Shown here in pieces: positions 54,578 to 63,716 of a stretch of 64,000 nt of DNA; within the stretch, counting starts at the first letter, position 1, and every line of letters begins with the position of its first letter. A model generated the notes under the pieces. It was not told the DNA's origin, did not search any database, and was given only the letters and a program-made list of their open reading frames with translations. This DNA comes from Streptomyces griseocarneus (GTDB lineage: Bacteria; Actinomycetota; Actinomycetes; Streptomycetales; Streptomycetaceae): assembly GCA_003674045.1 (NCBI GenBank), contig PENC01000004.1, positions 310,001-374,000 of the forward strand. The letters are read 5' to 3'. The position numbers and the translations under genes are program-made.

Positions 54578-55447
54578 ATGTCGCAGCCGCAGTCACCCCA
54601 TCCGCACGCCGCCCGCGAGACCCTCACGGCTTCCCCCGACCAGGAGCCGTTCCTGGACTTCGAGGGCACCACGCCCTACGAGGACTACGTCCGTGCCTCC
54701 GTGCTCGGCCGCCTCCAGGAGCCGCTGTCCGACGACCCGGGCGAGATGGTCTTCCTGGTCACCACCCAGGTGATGGAGCTGTGGTTCACCGTCCTCGCCC
54801 ACGAGTGGCGCACCGCCGCGCAGGTCCTCCGGCGGGACGACGTCGCGACGGCGACGGCCGCGCTCAAGCGCTCCGCGTACGAGCTGGAGTCCCTCAACGC
54901 CTCCTGGCGGCCGATAGCACATTTGACGCCCAGTCAATTCAATGCGTACCGAGGGGCATTGGGAGAAGCGTCCGGCTTCCAGTCCGTGGCGTACCGCCGC
55001 CTGGAATTCCTGCTCGGTGAGAAGTCCGCGGCCATGCTGGCGCCCTACCGCGGCGCGCCCCGCGAGCTGGCGGAGCTGGAGGAGGCACTGCGCGAGCCGA
55101 GCCTGTACGACGAGGTGCTGCGCCACCTCGCCCGCCGCGGCCACGCGATACCCGCCTCCGTGCTCGGCCGCGACGTGACCGCTTCCTATGTCCCCGACCC
55201 CGGCGTGGAGCGGGTCTGGCAGCGGATCTACGGGGGCTCGCAGCACAGCGACGAGTGCGTGCTGGGCGAGAGCCTCACCGAGGTCGCCGAGCTGGTCTGG
55301 CGCTGGCGCAACGACCACCTCGTCGCCACCCGCCGGGCCATGGGCGCGAAGAAGGGCACGGGCGGCTCCTCCGGGGTGGCGTGGCTGGAGAAGCGGGTGA
55401 CGAAGCATGTGTTCCCGGAGCTGTGGACGGCACGCAGCCATGTCTGA
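54578..55447 (+). CDS. kynA: Tryptophan 2,3-dioxygenase
   Basis: This 289-residue haem enzyme opens the indole ring of tryptophan to give N-formylkynurenine, the first step of the kynurenine pathway. Family blocks are TPYEDYVRASVLGRLQEP, MVFLVTTQVMELWFTVLAHE, with a His near the active site, RPIAHLTPSQFNAYRGALGE, and WRWRNDHLVATRRAMGAKKG with GGSSGVAWLEKRV near the end, which contains the proximal haem His and the substrate loop. The ATG at 54578 follows GAGGAGAGCG. Its last eight bases overlap the start of the kynureninase gene. Confidence 0.95.
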   Translation: MSQPQSPHPHAARETLTASPDQEPFLDFEGTTPYEDYVRASVLGRLQEPLSDDPGEMVFLVTTQVMELWFTVLAHEWRTAAQVLRRDDVATATAALKRSAYELESLNASWRPIAHLTPSQFNAYRGALGEASGFQSVAYRRLEFLLGEKSAAMLAPYRGAPRELAELEEALREPSLYDEVLRHLARRGHAIPASVLGRDVTASYVPDPGVERVWQRIYGGSQHSDECVLGESLTEVAELVWRWRNDHLVATRRAMGAKKGTGGSSGVAWLEKRVTKHVFPELWTARSHV

Positions 55448-56702
55448 GGCGAGCGGAGGAACGAGGAGAGGGGACGTGGACGTGGCCGGTACGAGGGGAA
55501 AGCTCGCCCACGAGGCCGCCGCGCTCGACGAGGCCGACGCGCTGTACGGCAAGCGCGCGGCGTTCGCGCTCGACGAGGACACCGTCTACCTGGACGGCAA
55601 CTCCCTCGGCGCGCTGCCCGTCGCCGTCTCCGCCCGCCTCGCGGAGGTCGTCGGCCACGAGTGGGGACGGCTGCGGATCCGTGCCTGGGACGAGGCGGGC
55701 TGGTGGGCCTCGCCCGAACGGATCGGCGACCGCGTCGGCAGGCTCGTCGGGGCCGCGCCGGGCCAGGTCGTCGTCGGCGACTCGACGAGCGTCAACGTCT
55801 TCAAGGCGGTCGTGGCCGCCGTCCGCATGGCCCGGGAGCGGTCGGCGGACCGCGACGAGATCCTCGTCGACGCGGCGACCTTCCCCACCGACGGCTACAT
55901 CGCCGAATCCGCCGCGCGGCTGACGGGCTGCCGGATACGTGCCGTGGCGGCCGGGGCGATGACCGGGGAGATGGGGGAGCGCACCGCCGTCGCGCTCGTC
56001 AACCACGTCGACTACCGCACGGGCCGCCTCCACGACCTGCCCGGGGTGACCGCGTCCGCGCACGCCGCCGGGGCCCTCGTCGTGTGGGACCTCTGCCACA
56101 GCGCGGGTGCCCTTCCCGTCGGACTCGACGCGCACGGCGTGGACTTCGCGGTCGGCTGCACCTACAAGTACCTCAACGGCGGGCCCGGCTCGCCCGCTTA
56201 CCTCTACGTCCGCCGCGAGCACCAGCCCCGCTTCGACTCGCCGCTGCCCGGCTGGAACTCGCACAGCGAGCCGTTCGCGATGTCCCCCGCGTACACGCCC
56301 GCCGACGGCGCGACGCGCGGCCGGGTCGGCACGCCCGAGGTCCTCTCCCTGCTCGCGCTCGACACCGCGCTCGACGTGTGGGACGACGTCGACCTCACTG
56401 CCGTACGCGCCAAGAGCCTCGCCCTGACGGACTTCTTCCTCCGCTGCGTCGAGGAGTACGTGCCTCGAGGACGCGTCGAGAGCGTGACACCTGCGGCGCA
56501 TGCGGAGCGGGGGAGCCAGGTGGGGTTGCGGTGTCCGGGTGCCGGGGCGGTGATGGGCGAACTCATACGGAGGGGTGTCGTGGGGGACTTCCGGCCGCCG
56601 GATGTTCTGCGGTTCGGCTTTACGCCGCTGTACACGGGCTTCGCGGACGTGGAGCGAGCGGCGGGGATCCTGGCGGGGGTCCTGGGCACCCCCCTCCTAT
56701 GA
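55440..56702 (+). CDS. kynU: Kynureninase
   Basis: This 420-residue PLP enzyme hydrolyses kynurenine to anthranilate and alanine. Blocks seen are TVYLDGNSLGALPVAVSARL, VVVGDSTSVNVFKAVVAAVR, LVVWDLCHSAGALPVGLDAH (PLP Asp) and the Lys segment VGCTYKYLNGGPGSPAYLYV. The ATG at 55440 overlaps the kynA end by eight bases; GTG codons at 55475 and 55481 are possible internal starts giving the more typical length. The pathway enzyme between the two, kynurenine formamidase, is not in this window. Anthranilate can feed secondary metabolism in Streptomyces. Confidence 0.93.
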   Translation: MSEASGGTRRGDVDVAGTRGKLAHEAAALDEADALYGKRAAFALDEDTVYLDGNSLGALPVAVSARLAEVVGHEWGRLRIRAWDEAGWWASPERIGDRVGRLVGAAPGQVVVGDSTSVNVFKAVVAAVRMARERSADRDEILVDAATFPTDGYIAESAARLTGCRIRAVAAGAMTGEMGERTAVALVNHVDYRTGRLHDLPGVTASAHAAGALVVWDLCHSAGALPVGLDAHGVDFAVGCTYKYLNGGPGSPAYLYVRREHQPRFDSPLPGWNSHSEPFAMSPAYTPADGATRGRVGTPEVLSLLALDTALDVWDDVDLTAVRAKSLALTDFFLRCVEEYVPRGRVESVTPAAHAERGSQVGLRCPGAGAVMGELIRRGVVGDFRPPDVLRFGFTPLYTGFADVERAAGILAGVLGTPLL

Positions 56703-56932
56703 CCGGGGGCTCCGCCCCCGGACCCCGTTTCGGTGCAGGTCCGTGGTCCGGTTGTGCCCACCCGTTCCGCCCTTTGCGGAACGCATGCCCACAACCGGGG
56801 GAGGGAGGGTGACGGGATCCGGGGCGAAGCCCCGGGCTTGAGGGGCACGGGGAACTGCGCGACCAGCACCCACGCGCCCGCAGCCGCGCGCCCAGCGCAA
56901 GACGCACCCCGGTAGGCGCTGACCGCAGCCGG
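56703..56932 (+). repeat. Dispersed repeats B and A between convergent genes
   Basis: B starts at 56703 with CCGGGGGCTCCGCCCCCGGA, and its inverted pair (GGTTGTGCCCACCCGTTCCG near 56751; CGGAACGCATGCCCACAACC near 56777) has long arms. A follows with CCGGGGCGAAGCCCCGGG, GGGGAACTGCGCGACCAGC and CAGCGCAAGACGCACCCC. It fills the whole kynU/response-regulator gap. Confidence 0.85.
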
Positions 56933-56935
56933 CGG

Positions 56936-57607
56936 TCACCCACCCGGCGTGATCAGCCCCGCCTCGTACGCGAAGACCGCCGCCTGCGTGCGGTCCCTGA
57001 GCCCCAGTTTGACCAGGATGCGGCTGACATGCGTCTTCACCGTCGACTCCGCGACCACCAGCCCGGCGGCGATCTCCGCGTTGGAGCGGCCCTGGGCGAC
57101 GAGGACCAGGACTTCCGTCTCGCGTTCGGTGAGGTCGCCGACGCGCTCCTGGGTGGCGATCTTCGGTGCGCCGAGGGGAGTGCTGAGGCGGGAGAACTCC
57201 TGGATGAGCCGCTTGGTGACGGCGGGGGCGAGCAGGGCCTCGCCGGCGGCCACGATGCGGACGCCGTCGGCGAGCTGACGGGCCGAGGCGTCCTTGAGCA
57301 GGAAGCCGCTCGCCCCGGCGCGCAGGGCCTGGTAGACGTACTCGTCGAGGTCGTAGGTGGTGAGGACCAGCACCTTCGCGTCGGCGTCCGCGGCGACGAT
57401 CTCCCGGGTGGCCTCCAGGCCGTTGAGCACCGGCATCCGGATGTCCATCAGGACGATGTCCGGCCGCAGCGCCGCGACCTGCTCGACGGCCTGCCGCCCG
57501 TCGACCGCCTCGCCGACGACCTCGATGTCTGGCTGGGCGTTCAGCAGGACGGAGAATCCCTCGCGGACCATCATCTGGTCGTCGACGATCAGGACGCGGA
57601 TGGTCAC
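56936..57607 (-). CDS. NarL/LuxR-family response regulator
   Basis: This 223-residue regulator starts at GTG 57607. The receiver has the acidic pair in VLIVDDQMMVREGF, phospho-acceptor Asp in IVLMDIRMPVLNGLEA (about residue 54) and Lys in GFLLKDASARQLADG. The LuxR-type HTH is at the C-terminus (LTERETEVLVLVAQGRSNAE with IAAGLVVAESTVKTHVSRIL). The start overlaps the stop of the kinase gene by four bases. Targets are unknown. It converges on kynU across composite dispersed repeats. Confidence 0.93.
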   Translation of the reverse strand: MTIRVLIVDDQMMVREGFSVLLNAQPDIEVVGEAVDGRQAVEQVAALRPDIVLMDIRMPVLNGLEATREIVAADADAKVLVLTTYDLDEYVYQALRAGASGFLLKDASARQLADGVRIVAAGEALLAPAVTKRLIQEFSRLSTPLGAPKIATQERVGDLTERETEVLVLVAQGRSNAEIAAGLVVAESTVKTHVSRILVKLGLRDRTQAAVFAYEAGLITPGG

Positions 57608-58935
57608 GCCGCCACCTCTTCCGCGGGCACGGGCAGGAACGCGGCGACCTCGTAGCCGCCGTCGGCCGTGGCCTCCGCCGTCAGGTCGCCGCCGAGCATC
57701 GCGACCCGTTCCCGCATGCCGAGGACGCCCTGCCCGGCGCCGGGCGACGGTTTGGCGAAGCGGTCCGCGGGGCCGTTGACGACCCGCAGGCCGAGCCCGC
57801 CGAGGACGTGGGCGAGCTCGACGCGGACGGCGGCGCCGGGCGCGTGCCGCAGGGTGTTGCTCAGCGCCTCCTGCACGATGCGGTACGCCGACAGCTCCAC
57901 GCCCGGCGGCAGCGTCCGCACCGCGCCCGTGGTGACGAGCTCGACGTGCGCGCCGGCCGCGCGCACGTTGTCGAGCAGGGAGCCGATGTCGGCCAGTGTG
58001 GGCTGCGGCGCCTCGGGAGCGGCGAAGGCGTCCGGGTTCTCCGACCGGACGACGCCCAGCACGCGGCGCAGCTCGGTCAGGGCCGACACGGCGTTCTCAC
58101 GGATCGTCTGGAACGCGGCGACGAGCTCGGGCGGAGGGTTCTCGACGCGGTACGGGGCCGCCTCCGCCTGGATCGCGACGACCGACATGTGGTGCGCGAC
58201 GACGTCGTGCAGCTCGCGGGCGATGGTCGTGCGCTCCTCCAGCACCGTCCGCCGCGACCGCTCCACCTCGGTGACCGCCGCCTGCGCCGCGACCTGCTGC
58301 TTGGACTCCCGCAGCCCGCGCACGGCGACGACACCGAAGAGGGCCACGCCGGACAGCACCTGGAGCTCCGCCAGGTCGTCGAGGTAGAAGTCACCCGCGT
58401 ACCGGCCGAAGCCCCTGCCGAGCAGCGCGAGGAAGGCGCCGAGCGCGCCGGTGATCAGCCACATGCCCGCCGCCACGCGGGGCCGGGTGCGCAGCGCGAC
58501 GAGCAGCGTGACGACGAGGTGGGTGACGAAGAACGTGCCCCGCGACCACAGGCCGGGACCGTAGCCGGTGAGGAGCAGCCCGGGGAGCGTGAGCATGCCG
58601 AGCGAGAGCCACCACGCGCCCACCGGCCGGAACAGTGTCAGGAGCAGCGGTGTCACGGCGACCAGCCCCAGGAAGGTGCCCACGAACAGCCCCTGCTCGC
58701 CGACGGTCCCGAGCGCGACCAGACCCGCGAATCCGACGACGGCGGCGTGCGGCGCCCACCGGACGTATCCCTGCCTGCCGCCGGGCAGTGCCCGGACCAG
58801 CGCGTGGTCCGCGGGCAGCGGCGGCAGGGGGCGGAAGGCGAAGGCGTCGGTGAAGAAGTCCTCGCGCAGACCGGCGAGCGCGTTCTTCACCAGGCGCGCC
58901 TCGCTGCGCGGACTGTGCTCATGGGTGTGGGTCAC
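57604..58935 (-). CDS. NarL-type sensor histidine kinase (HisKA_3)
   Basis: This 443-residue membrane kinase pairs with the response regulator that follows it. About five membrane helices lie at 65-205. A dimerisation/phospho-acceptor helix (RTTIARELHDVVAHHMSVVA, His near residue 252) and an ATPase domain with YRIVQEALSNTLRHAPG and GAGQGVLGMRERVAMLGG follow. A large extracellular sensor is absent, so a membrane or intramembrane stimulus is likely. The ATG at 58935 is used. The cognate regulator is translated from an overlapping GTG. Confidence 0.92.
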   Translation of the reverse strand: MTHTHEHSPRSEARLVKNALAGLREDFFTDAFAFRPLPPLPADHALVRALPGGRQGYVRWAPHAAVVGFAGLVALGTVGEQGLFVGTFLGLVAVTPLLLTLFRPVGAWWLSLGMLTLPGLLLTGYGPGLWSRGTFFVTHLVVTLLVALRTRPRVAAGMWLITGALGAFLALLGRGFGRYAGDFYLDDLAELQVLSGVALFGVVAVRGLRESKQQVAAQAAVTEVERSRRTVLEERTTIARELHDVVAHHMSVVAIQAEAAPYRVENPPPELVAAFQTIRENAVSALTELRRVLGVVRSENPDAFAAPEAPQPTLADIGSLLDNVRAAGAHVELVTTGAVRTLPPGVELSAYRIVQEALSNTLRHAPGAAVRVELAHVLGGLGLRVVNGPADRFAKPSPGAGQGVLGMRERVAMLGGDLTAEATADGGYEVAAFLPVPAEEVAA

Positions 58936-59103
58936 CCGACCACCGTAGGCAAGGGGTTCCGCCGGCGCGTCCGTACGAATGCGGATTCCCGCCCGTCCGT
59001 CTCAGGTACTACGCGACGGCGGACGGTGCGCTTCCGAAAAAGCCGCGGAGCTTTCGGAAAGCCGCGGAGCTTCCGGGAAAGCCGCGGACCGGCGCGGACC
59101 GGT

Positions 59104-60144
59104 TCACGTCCGGGGGAGGACCAGGCGCCACGCGCCCTCCTGGACCGTCCAGGTGCGGGAGCGCACCGGGCCGGTCAGGACGTTGTCGGCGCGGTAGCGG
59201 AAGGCGGGGCCCGTGACCGTGACGCGCCCGGCGCGGGCCCGGACGGGCCGGGCGAGGCCGTGCGGGTGGACGACCACCTCGGCCCGTCCGTCCACGGCGC
59301 AGACCGCCACCCGCGCCACCGGATCGTCCAGGTCCACGAGCAGCGCGCCGTCCGCCTCCACCCGCAGCCGGGTGCACGACGGCACCTGGTGGCGGGCGGC
59401 CGGACCGGTCAGCAGGGCGAGCGCCGAGCGCGCGGTCCGCGCGGCGGGCGACCACCACGGCTGATGATCACCGCCGGATCCACCGCCCGATCCCCCACCG
59501 GCCCCGCCCCCGGCGCCGCCGCCCGGACCCGCGCCCGGTTCGTCCGCGGGTCCGAGCGCGGGTCCGCCGTCGGGCTCCGTGAGATCCGCCACGCCGGATA
59601 TGCCCTGGACCGGTGCGTCACCGTGCGGCGACCCCATGTCGTCGCCGACCCCGTTCGGCGCAGTCCCGCCCGGCGGATTCGGGCCGGGATCCCCGGGGCC
59701 CGTGCCCGGAATCCACAGACCGCCCAGCACCACGCCCCCGCTGTCGTCCACGAGCGCGTCCAGCTCCCGCTCGGTGCCGTCCAGCACCGCCCGCGCCGCC
59801 GCGACCGTGCCCAGCGGCACTCCCAGCGCGCGGGCCAGCGAGACCTGGGGCAGGGTGCCGACCGGGATCAGGGAGAGCGGCACATGCGGCAGCTCCCGCC
59901 GCTGGTGGAGAAGGCGGACGACCCTCAGCAGGGCCCGGTCGTCACCGATGACGACGGGCCTTCTGCGGCCCCTGCGGGCCAGTGCGCGCTCGACGTCCTG
60001 CGGTCCTTCGGGGAGGCATATTTTGGCCGTCGCGCCGCCGCAGAGGACGTCCCTGGCGATCCGTACGGACTCGCCGTCCACATGGCGGGCGGCCGGGTCG
60101 ATGACCACGAGCAGTGGCTGCCCGGTGGAGTCTGGAGCCGACAC
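59104..60144 (-). CDS. Diacylglycerol-kinase-like protein, catalytic motif altered
   Basis: This 346-residue protein has the lipid/NAD-kinase fold of the DAGK catalytic family: [15 protein letters not shown] at the start and [20 protein letters not shown] followed by GVP in place of the usual PxGTGNDFARxLGLP. The nucleotide motif GGDGT reads [13 protein letters not shown], so the Gly-Asp-Gly-Thr is lost. A Gly/Pro-rich insertion (about 150-225) divides the protein; a beta-rich C-terminal half follows. It is probably inactive as a kinase or acts as a binding protein. It is divergent from purA, starting at GTG 60144. Confidence 0.72.
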   Translation of the reverse strand: MSAPDSTGQPLLVVIDPAARHVDGESVRIARDVLCGGATAKICLPEGPQDVERALARRGRRRPVVIGDDRALLRVVRLLHQRRELPHVPLSLIPVGTLPQVSLARALGVPLGTVAAARAVLDGTERELDALVDDSGGVVLGGLWIPGTGPGDPGPNPPGGTAPNGVGDDMGSPHGDAPVQGISGVADLTEPDGGPALGPADEPGAGPGGGAGGGAGGGSGGGSGGDHQPWWSPAARTARSALALLTGPAARHQVPSCTRLRVEADGALLVDLDDPVARVAVCAVDGRAEVVVHPHGLARPVRARAGRVTVTGPAFRYRADNVLTGPVRSRTWTVQEGAWRLVLPRT

Positions 60145-60178
60145 CTCGGTCCTTCCTCAGGTAATCTCTCGGTGCAAG

Positions 60179-60206
60179 AGCCCCTGTCGTTGTTGCGCCA
60201 GGGGCT
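60179..60206 (+). promoter_or_regulatory. Leader hairpin before purA
   Basis: AGCCCCTG / CAGGGGCT forms an 8-bp stem with a 12-base loop in the divergent DAGK-like/purA interval, followed by TCGTC. It could be a leader structure or a weak terminator for minor transcripts. No ligand-binding motif was recognised. Confidence 0.35.
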
Positions 60207-60319
60207 TCGTCTATCCGGGGCACCGGTTCGACGGCTCTCGCGGTGGTACACGCCCTGAGCAAGCGGGGTGGGACCACCACGCACGTTGGACATGCCCCGC
60301 CCGGAAGGGGTGTACGCCT

Positions 60320-61606
60320 GTGCCCGCACTTGTGCTGCTCGGTGCTCAGTGGGGTGACGAGGGCAAGGGAAAGGCCACCGACCTCCTCGGTGGATCCGTT
60401 GACTACGTGGTGCGCTACCAAGGTGGCAACAACGCCGGCCACACGGTCGTCGTCGGCGACCAGAAATACGCGCTGCACCTTCTCCCCTCCGGCATCCTCT
60501 CCCCGGGGTGCACCCCGGTGATCGGCAACGGCGTGGTCGTCGACCCGGCGGTCCTGCTCTCCGAGCTGAGCGGGCTGAACGAGCGCGGCGTCGACACGTC
60601 CAAGCTGCTGGTCAGCGGTAACGCGCACCTGATCACGCCGTACAACGTCACCCTCGACAAGGTGGGCGAGCGCTTCCTCGGCAAGCGCAAGATCGGTACC
60701 ACCGGCCGCGGTATCGGCCCGACCTACGCCGACAAGATCAACCGCGTGGGCATCCGGGTCCAGGACCTCTACGACGAGTCGATCCTGACCCAGAAGGTCG
60801 AGGCGGCCCTGGAGCTCAAGAACCAGCTCCTGGCGAAGCTCTACAATCGCCGCGCCATCGGCTCGGCGCAGATCGTCGACGGGCTGCTGGCCTACGCCGA
60901 CCAGATCAAGCCCTTCGTCGCCGACACCACGCTGATCCTGAACAACGCCATCGACGAGGGCAAGGTCGTCCTCTTCGAGGGCGGCCAGGGCACGCTGCTC
61001 GACATCGACCACGGCACGTACCCCTTCGTCACCTCCTCGAACCCGACCGCGGGCGGCGCCTGCACGGGCGCGGGCGTGGGCCCGACGAAGATCAACCGCG
61101 TGATCGGCATCCTCAAGGCGTACACCACCCGCGTGGGCGCCGGTCCGTTCCCGACGGAGCTGTTCGACAAGGACGGCGAGGCGCTGCGCACCATCGGTGG
61201 CGAGCGCGGTGTGACCACCGGCCGTGACCGCCGCTGCGGCTGGTTCGACGCGGTCATCGCCCGCTACGCGACCCGCGTCAACGGCCTGACGGACTTCTTC
61301 CTCACCAAGCTCGACGTGCTCACCGGCTGGGAGCAGATCCCCGTCTGCGTCGCGTACGAGATCGACGGCAAGCGCGTCGAGGAGCTGCCCTACAGCCAGA
61401 CCGACTTCCACCACGCGAAGCCGATCTACGAGATGCTGCCGGGCTGGACCGAGGACATCAGCAAGGCCAAGACCTTCGCCGAGCTCCCGAAGAACGCCCA
61501 GGCGTACGTGAAGGCGCTCGAGGAGATGTCGGGCGCCCCGATCTCCGCGATCGGCGTCGGCCCGGGCCGCGACGAGACGATCGAGATCAACTCGTTCCTG
61601 TCGTAG
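60320..61606 (+). CDS. purA: Adenylosuccinate synthetase
   Basis: This 428-residue GTP-dependent enzyme converts IMP and aspartate to adenylosuccinate, the first committed step to AMP. The start is GTG 60320, nine bases after GGAAGGGG. Blocks are [20 protein letters not shown] (P-loop-like, catalytic Asp), [20 protein letters not shown] (catalytic His), [15 protein letters not shown] and [19 protein letters not shown]. The gene is monocistronic, with a strong terminator at 61617-61655. Confidence 0.97.
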   Translation: MPALVLLGAQWGDEGKGKATDLLGGSVDYVVRYQGGNNAGHTVVVGDQKYALHLLPSGILSPGCTPVIGNGVVVDPAVLLSELSGLNERGVDTSKLLVSGNAHLITPYNVTLDKVGERFLGKRKIGTTGRGIGPTYADKINRVGIRVQDLYDESILTQKVEAALELKNQLLAKLYNRRAIGSAQIVDGLLAYADQIKPFVADTTLILNNAIDEGKVVLFEGGQGTLLDIDHGTYPFVTSSNPTAGGACTGAGVGPTKINRVIGILKAYTTRVGAGPFPTELFDKDGEALRTIGGERGVTTGRDRRCGWFDAVIARYATRVNGLTDFFLTKLDVLTGWEQIPVCVAYEIDGKRVEELPYSQTDFHHAKPIYEMLPGWTEDISKAKTFAELPKNAQAYVKALEEMSGAPISAIGVGPGRDETIEINSFLS

Positions 61607-61616
61607 GCGCTGTGTG

Positions 61617-61655
61617 AACGGTGCCCCGGTGGCTCATGGCCACCGGGGCACCGTT
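61617..61655 (+). terminator. Terminator of purA
   Basis: A perfect 17-bp stem AACGGTGCCCCGGTGGC / GCCACCGGGGCACCGTT with loop TCATG is followed by GCGTTTTCG. It lies 10 bases after the stop. Confidence 0.92.
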
Positions 61656-61799
61656 GCGTTTTCGGGGGTGCTTACGGGGGTGCCGTCGCGCCTCTAACGC
61701 GTGTTCCATGGCTCACTCGTTCGGTTGGGTTGCGTGAGAAACGGACCGATGCCTGCCGGAGCCCGGCAAGGCTGGCCTTCGCCTGAAAAGGAGGGCAGC

Positions 61800-62384
61800 A
61801 TGACGGTTATGGCCGAGCGCACGTCTCATATGCGGGTGGAAGAGTTCGAGGAAATCGCCTCCGACCAGCCCGAGACCGTCACGTTGGAGTTCATCGACGG
61901 ACGGATCGAGGAGAAGCAGGTGCCGGACGGGGATCACGACGCGATCATCATGTGGCTACTGAGGCGCTGTATGCAGGCGCGTCCCGAGCTCGACCTGTAC
62001 CTGACTAGGGGGCTGAAGGTCGGGGAGTACCGCAAGGGCAGGGCCCGGCCGGACGGCGTACTCGTGCCCGTGGACCACTTCGCTGGCCACGGCGAGTGGG
62101 CCGATCCTGACGGGGTCCTGATGACCGTCGAGGTCACGTCGTACGACGGCGACACCGAGCGCCGCGACCGGCAGGAGAAGCCGGCCGCCTATGCGGCGGC
62201 CGGTATCCCCGTCCATCTGTTGATCGACCGCGACGCGGGCACGGTGGTCGTGCACACCAACCCCGACCCCGACCGTGGGTACTACCAGGACATCCACCGG
62301 GCCCCGTTCGGCGAACAGGTCGTCATTCCCGGCCCGGTGGACATCACCCTCGACACCGAGACCCTCAAGAACTACGTCCGCTGA
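61800..62384 (+). CDS. Uma2 family putative endonuclease
   Basis: This 194-residue Uma2 (DUF820) protein starts at ATG 61800 after AAAGGAGGG. The PD-(D/E)xK-type core is complete: VTLEFIDGRIEEKQVPDGDH, GRARPDGVLVPVD, VLMTVEVTSYDGDTERRDRQ with EKPAAYAAAGIPVHLLIDRD. It is therefore potentially a nuclease. Streptomyces genomes carry many such genes of unknown purpose; no toxin-antitoxin partner is next to this one. It lies between purA and a secreted protein on the other strand. Confidence 0.82.
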   Translation: MTVMAERTSHMRVEEFEEIASDQPETVTLEFIDGRIEEKQVPDGDHDAIIMWLLRRCMQARPELDLYLTRGLKVGEYRKGRARPDGVLVPVDHFAGHGEWADPDGVLMTVEVTSYDGDTERRDRQEKPAAYAAAGIPVHLLIDRDAGTVVVHTNPDPDRGYYQDIHRAPFGEQVVIPGPVDITLDTETLKNYVR

Positions 62385-62387
62385 GGC

Positions 62388-62930
62388 TCAGCCGGCCCTC
62401 CGGTAGACCAGGCCCGCGTCCTTCGTGCTCGTGTCCGTGAAGTCGCGGCGCAGGCGGCCGTCCGGGAGCAGGGTGAGGTCGGAGGCCGAGCCGGGCCGGC
62501 AGGCCGAAGTGGGCGCGGCCTGGGTGACGGTGGAGTAGCCGAGGCGCACGGTGCCGCCGTCGATGGTGCTGGCCGCGTGCCAGCGGCAGGAGTAGGAGGT
62601 GCCGTCGTCGAGGAGGCCGCTTCCGTCGATGGTGACGTCGACGTTCGGGCTCCCCGAGACGGTGATGGTGCGGTAATTGGCGCCCGAGTTGCTGGAGAAG
62701 CTCGACTGCCAGGTGCCGGTGAACGTGTGCGGGCCGGCGTTCGTGGCCTTGCCGTTGTCGGGGGAGGACGGCAAGGCCGGTGGTTCGCTCGGCGTCGATC
62801 CCGTGGCGGGCGGTGTGGAGCCGGTCCGCGCCCCCGTGGAGTCGTGCGCACCCTTACCCGAGTCGGTCTTGGTGATCAGGTGGACACCGCCGCCCGCGAG
62901 CAGTGCGGTGATCGCCACCGCGGCCAGCAC
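62388..62930 (-). CDS. Membrane-anchored secreted protein, N-terminus frameshifted
   Basis: The frame from GTG 62930 encodes 180 residues: a hydrophobic helix (AAVAITALLAGGGVHLIT), a Ser/Thr/Pro linker and a beta-rich domain (FTGTWQSSFSSNSGANYRTI, CRWHAASTIDGGTVRLGYST with two Cys). In the same frame further upstream lies a typical cytosolic lead-in (PPPAYGYPHGGTQADHPTPP with RRSRTPIV) but no start codon. A good start, ATG 63039 after GGGGAGGGG, is in another frame and joins the lead-in if one C is removed near 63022. The real gene probably spans 62388-63039, with a one-base frameshift or a sequencing error. Function is unknown. Confidence 0.65.
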   Translation of the reverse strand: MLAAVAITALLAGGGVHLITKTDSGKGAHDSTGARTGSTPPATGSTPSEPPALPSSPDNGKATNAGPHTFTGTWQSSFSSNSGANYRTITVSGSPNVDVTIDGSGLLDDGTSYSCRWHAASTIDGGTVRLGYSTVTQAAPTSACRPGSASDLTLLPDGRLRRDFTDTSTKDAGLVYRRAG

Positions 62931-63223
62931 GATCGGGGTCCTGGAGCGGCGCGGGGGAGGCGTCGGGTGGTCGGCCTGCGTGCCCCCGTGCGGGTAGCCG
63001 TACGCCGGTGGCGGGATCGTCCGGCCCCAGGCTTTCCATGTCCTGGTCCCCTCCCCGAAATCCCCCGTACGTTCTGCGCGGAGAATAGCCGGACGCCAAA
63101 CGTCCGGGGCCTCGCACGACGGAATCGCGCGGGGCCCCGGACGTCGCGGCCGACGCGGGTCGGGCCCGGCTTCGGCCGGGAGCCGGACCGAGGGGTCAGG
63201 GCCGGGGGTTCAGTACCGGGGGA

Positions 63224-63427
63224 TCAGGACGGGAGGATGTTCTCCGCCTGCGGGCCCTTCTGGCTCTGGGTGATGTCGAAGGAGACCTTCTGGCCCTCGT
63301 GGAGTTCGCGGAATCCCCGGGACGCGATGTTCGAGTAATGGGCGAAGACGTCGGCGCTGCCGCCGTCCTGGGCGATGAATCCGTAGCCCTTTTCGGAGTT
63401 GAACCACTTCACGGTGCCGGTTGCCAA
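63224..63427 (-). CDS. Cold-shock domain protein
   Basis: This 67-residue CspA-type RNA chaperone starts at TTG 63427, eight bases after AGGAGAAA ([20 protein letters not shown]). RNP1 is KGYGFIAQ and RNP2 is DVFAHYSNI; the end is [12 protein letters not shown]. It binds single-stranded nucleic acid to keep mRNA unstructured. The gene is monocistronic. The roughly 290-base upstream region to 63716 contains its promoter and that of the divergent aminotransferase; no classical cold-box motif was recognised. Confidence 0.95.
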   Translation of the reverse strand: MATGTVKWFNSEKGYGFIAQDGGSADVFAHYSNIASRGFRELHEGQKVSFDITQSQKGPQAENILPS

Positions 63428-63716
63428 GTCAGTTTCTCCTGTACGGGGGTTCGGGAAATGCTTTTCCAAAACCGCAAACGGAATTCGACCGTAGCAGGCG
63501 GGGGCCGCGTGTCCCCGGAATCCGGCGCCGAATTCTTCCGGGGTGTCGTCGCCCGACGGCACGGCGACGGAACCCGGCACTGTGTCGGCGCGCGCGGCCA
63601 GGGTCCCTGCACAGTGCCGGTGTCCGGGCCCGCCCGCCGCTCCCTACGCTGGCGGTTCCCCGCCCGTTGAAACGAGCAGACGAACCAAGCCGCCGAACCG
63701 AGCCGAGGTAACGACC

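Noticed and set aside
60179..60206. A purine riboswitch in the purA leader
   Set aside because: Only a simple hairpin is present; none of the conserved junction bases of known purine riboswitches were recognised.
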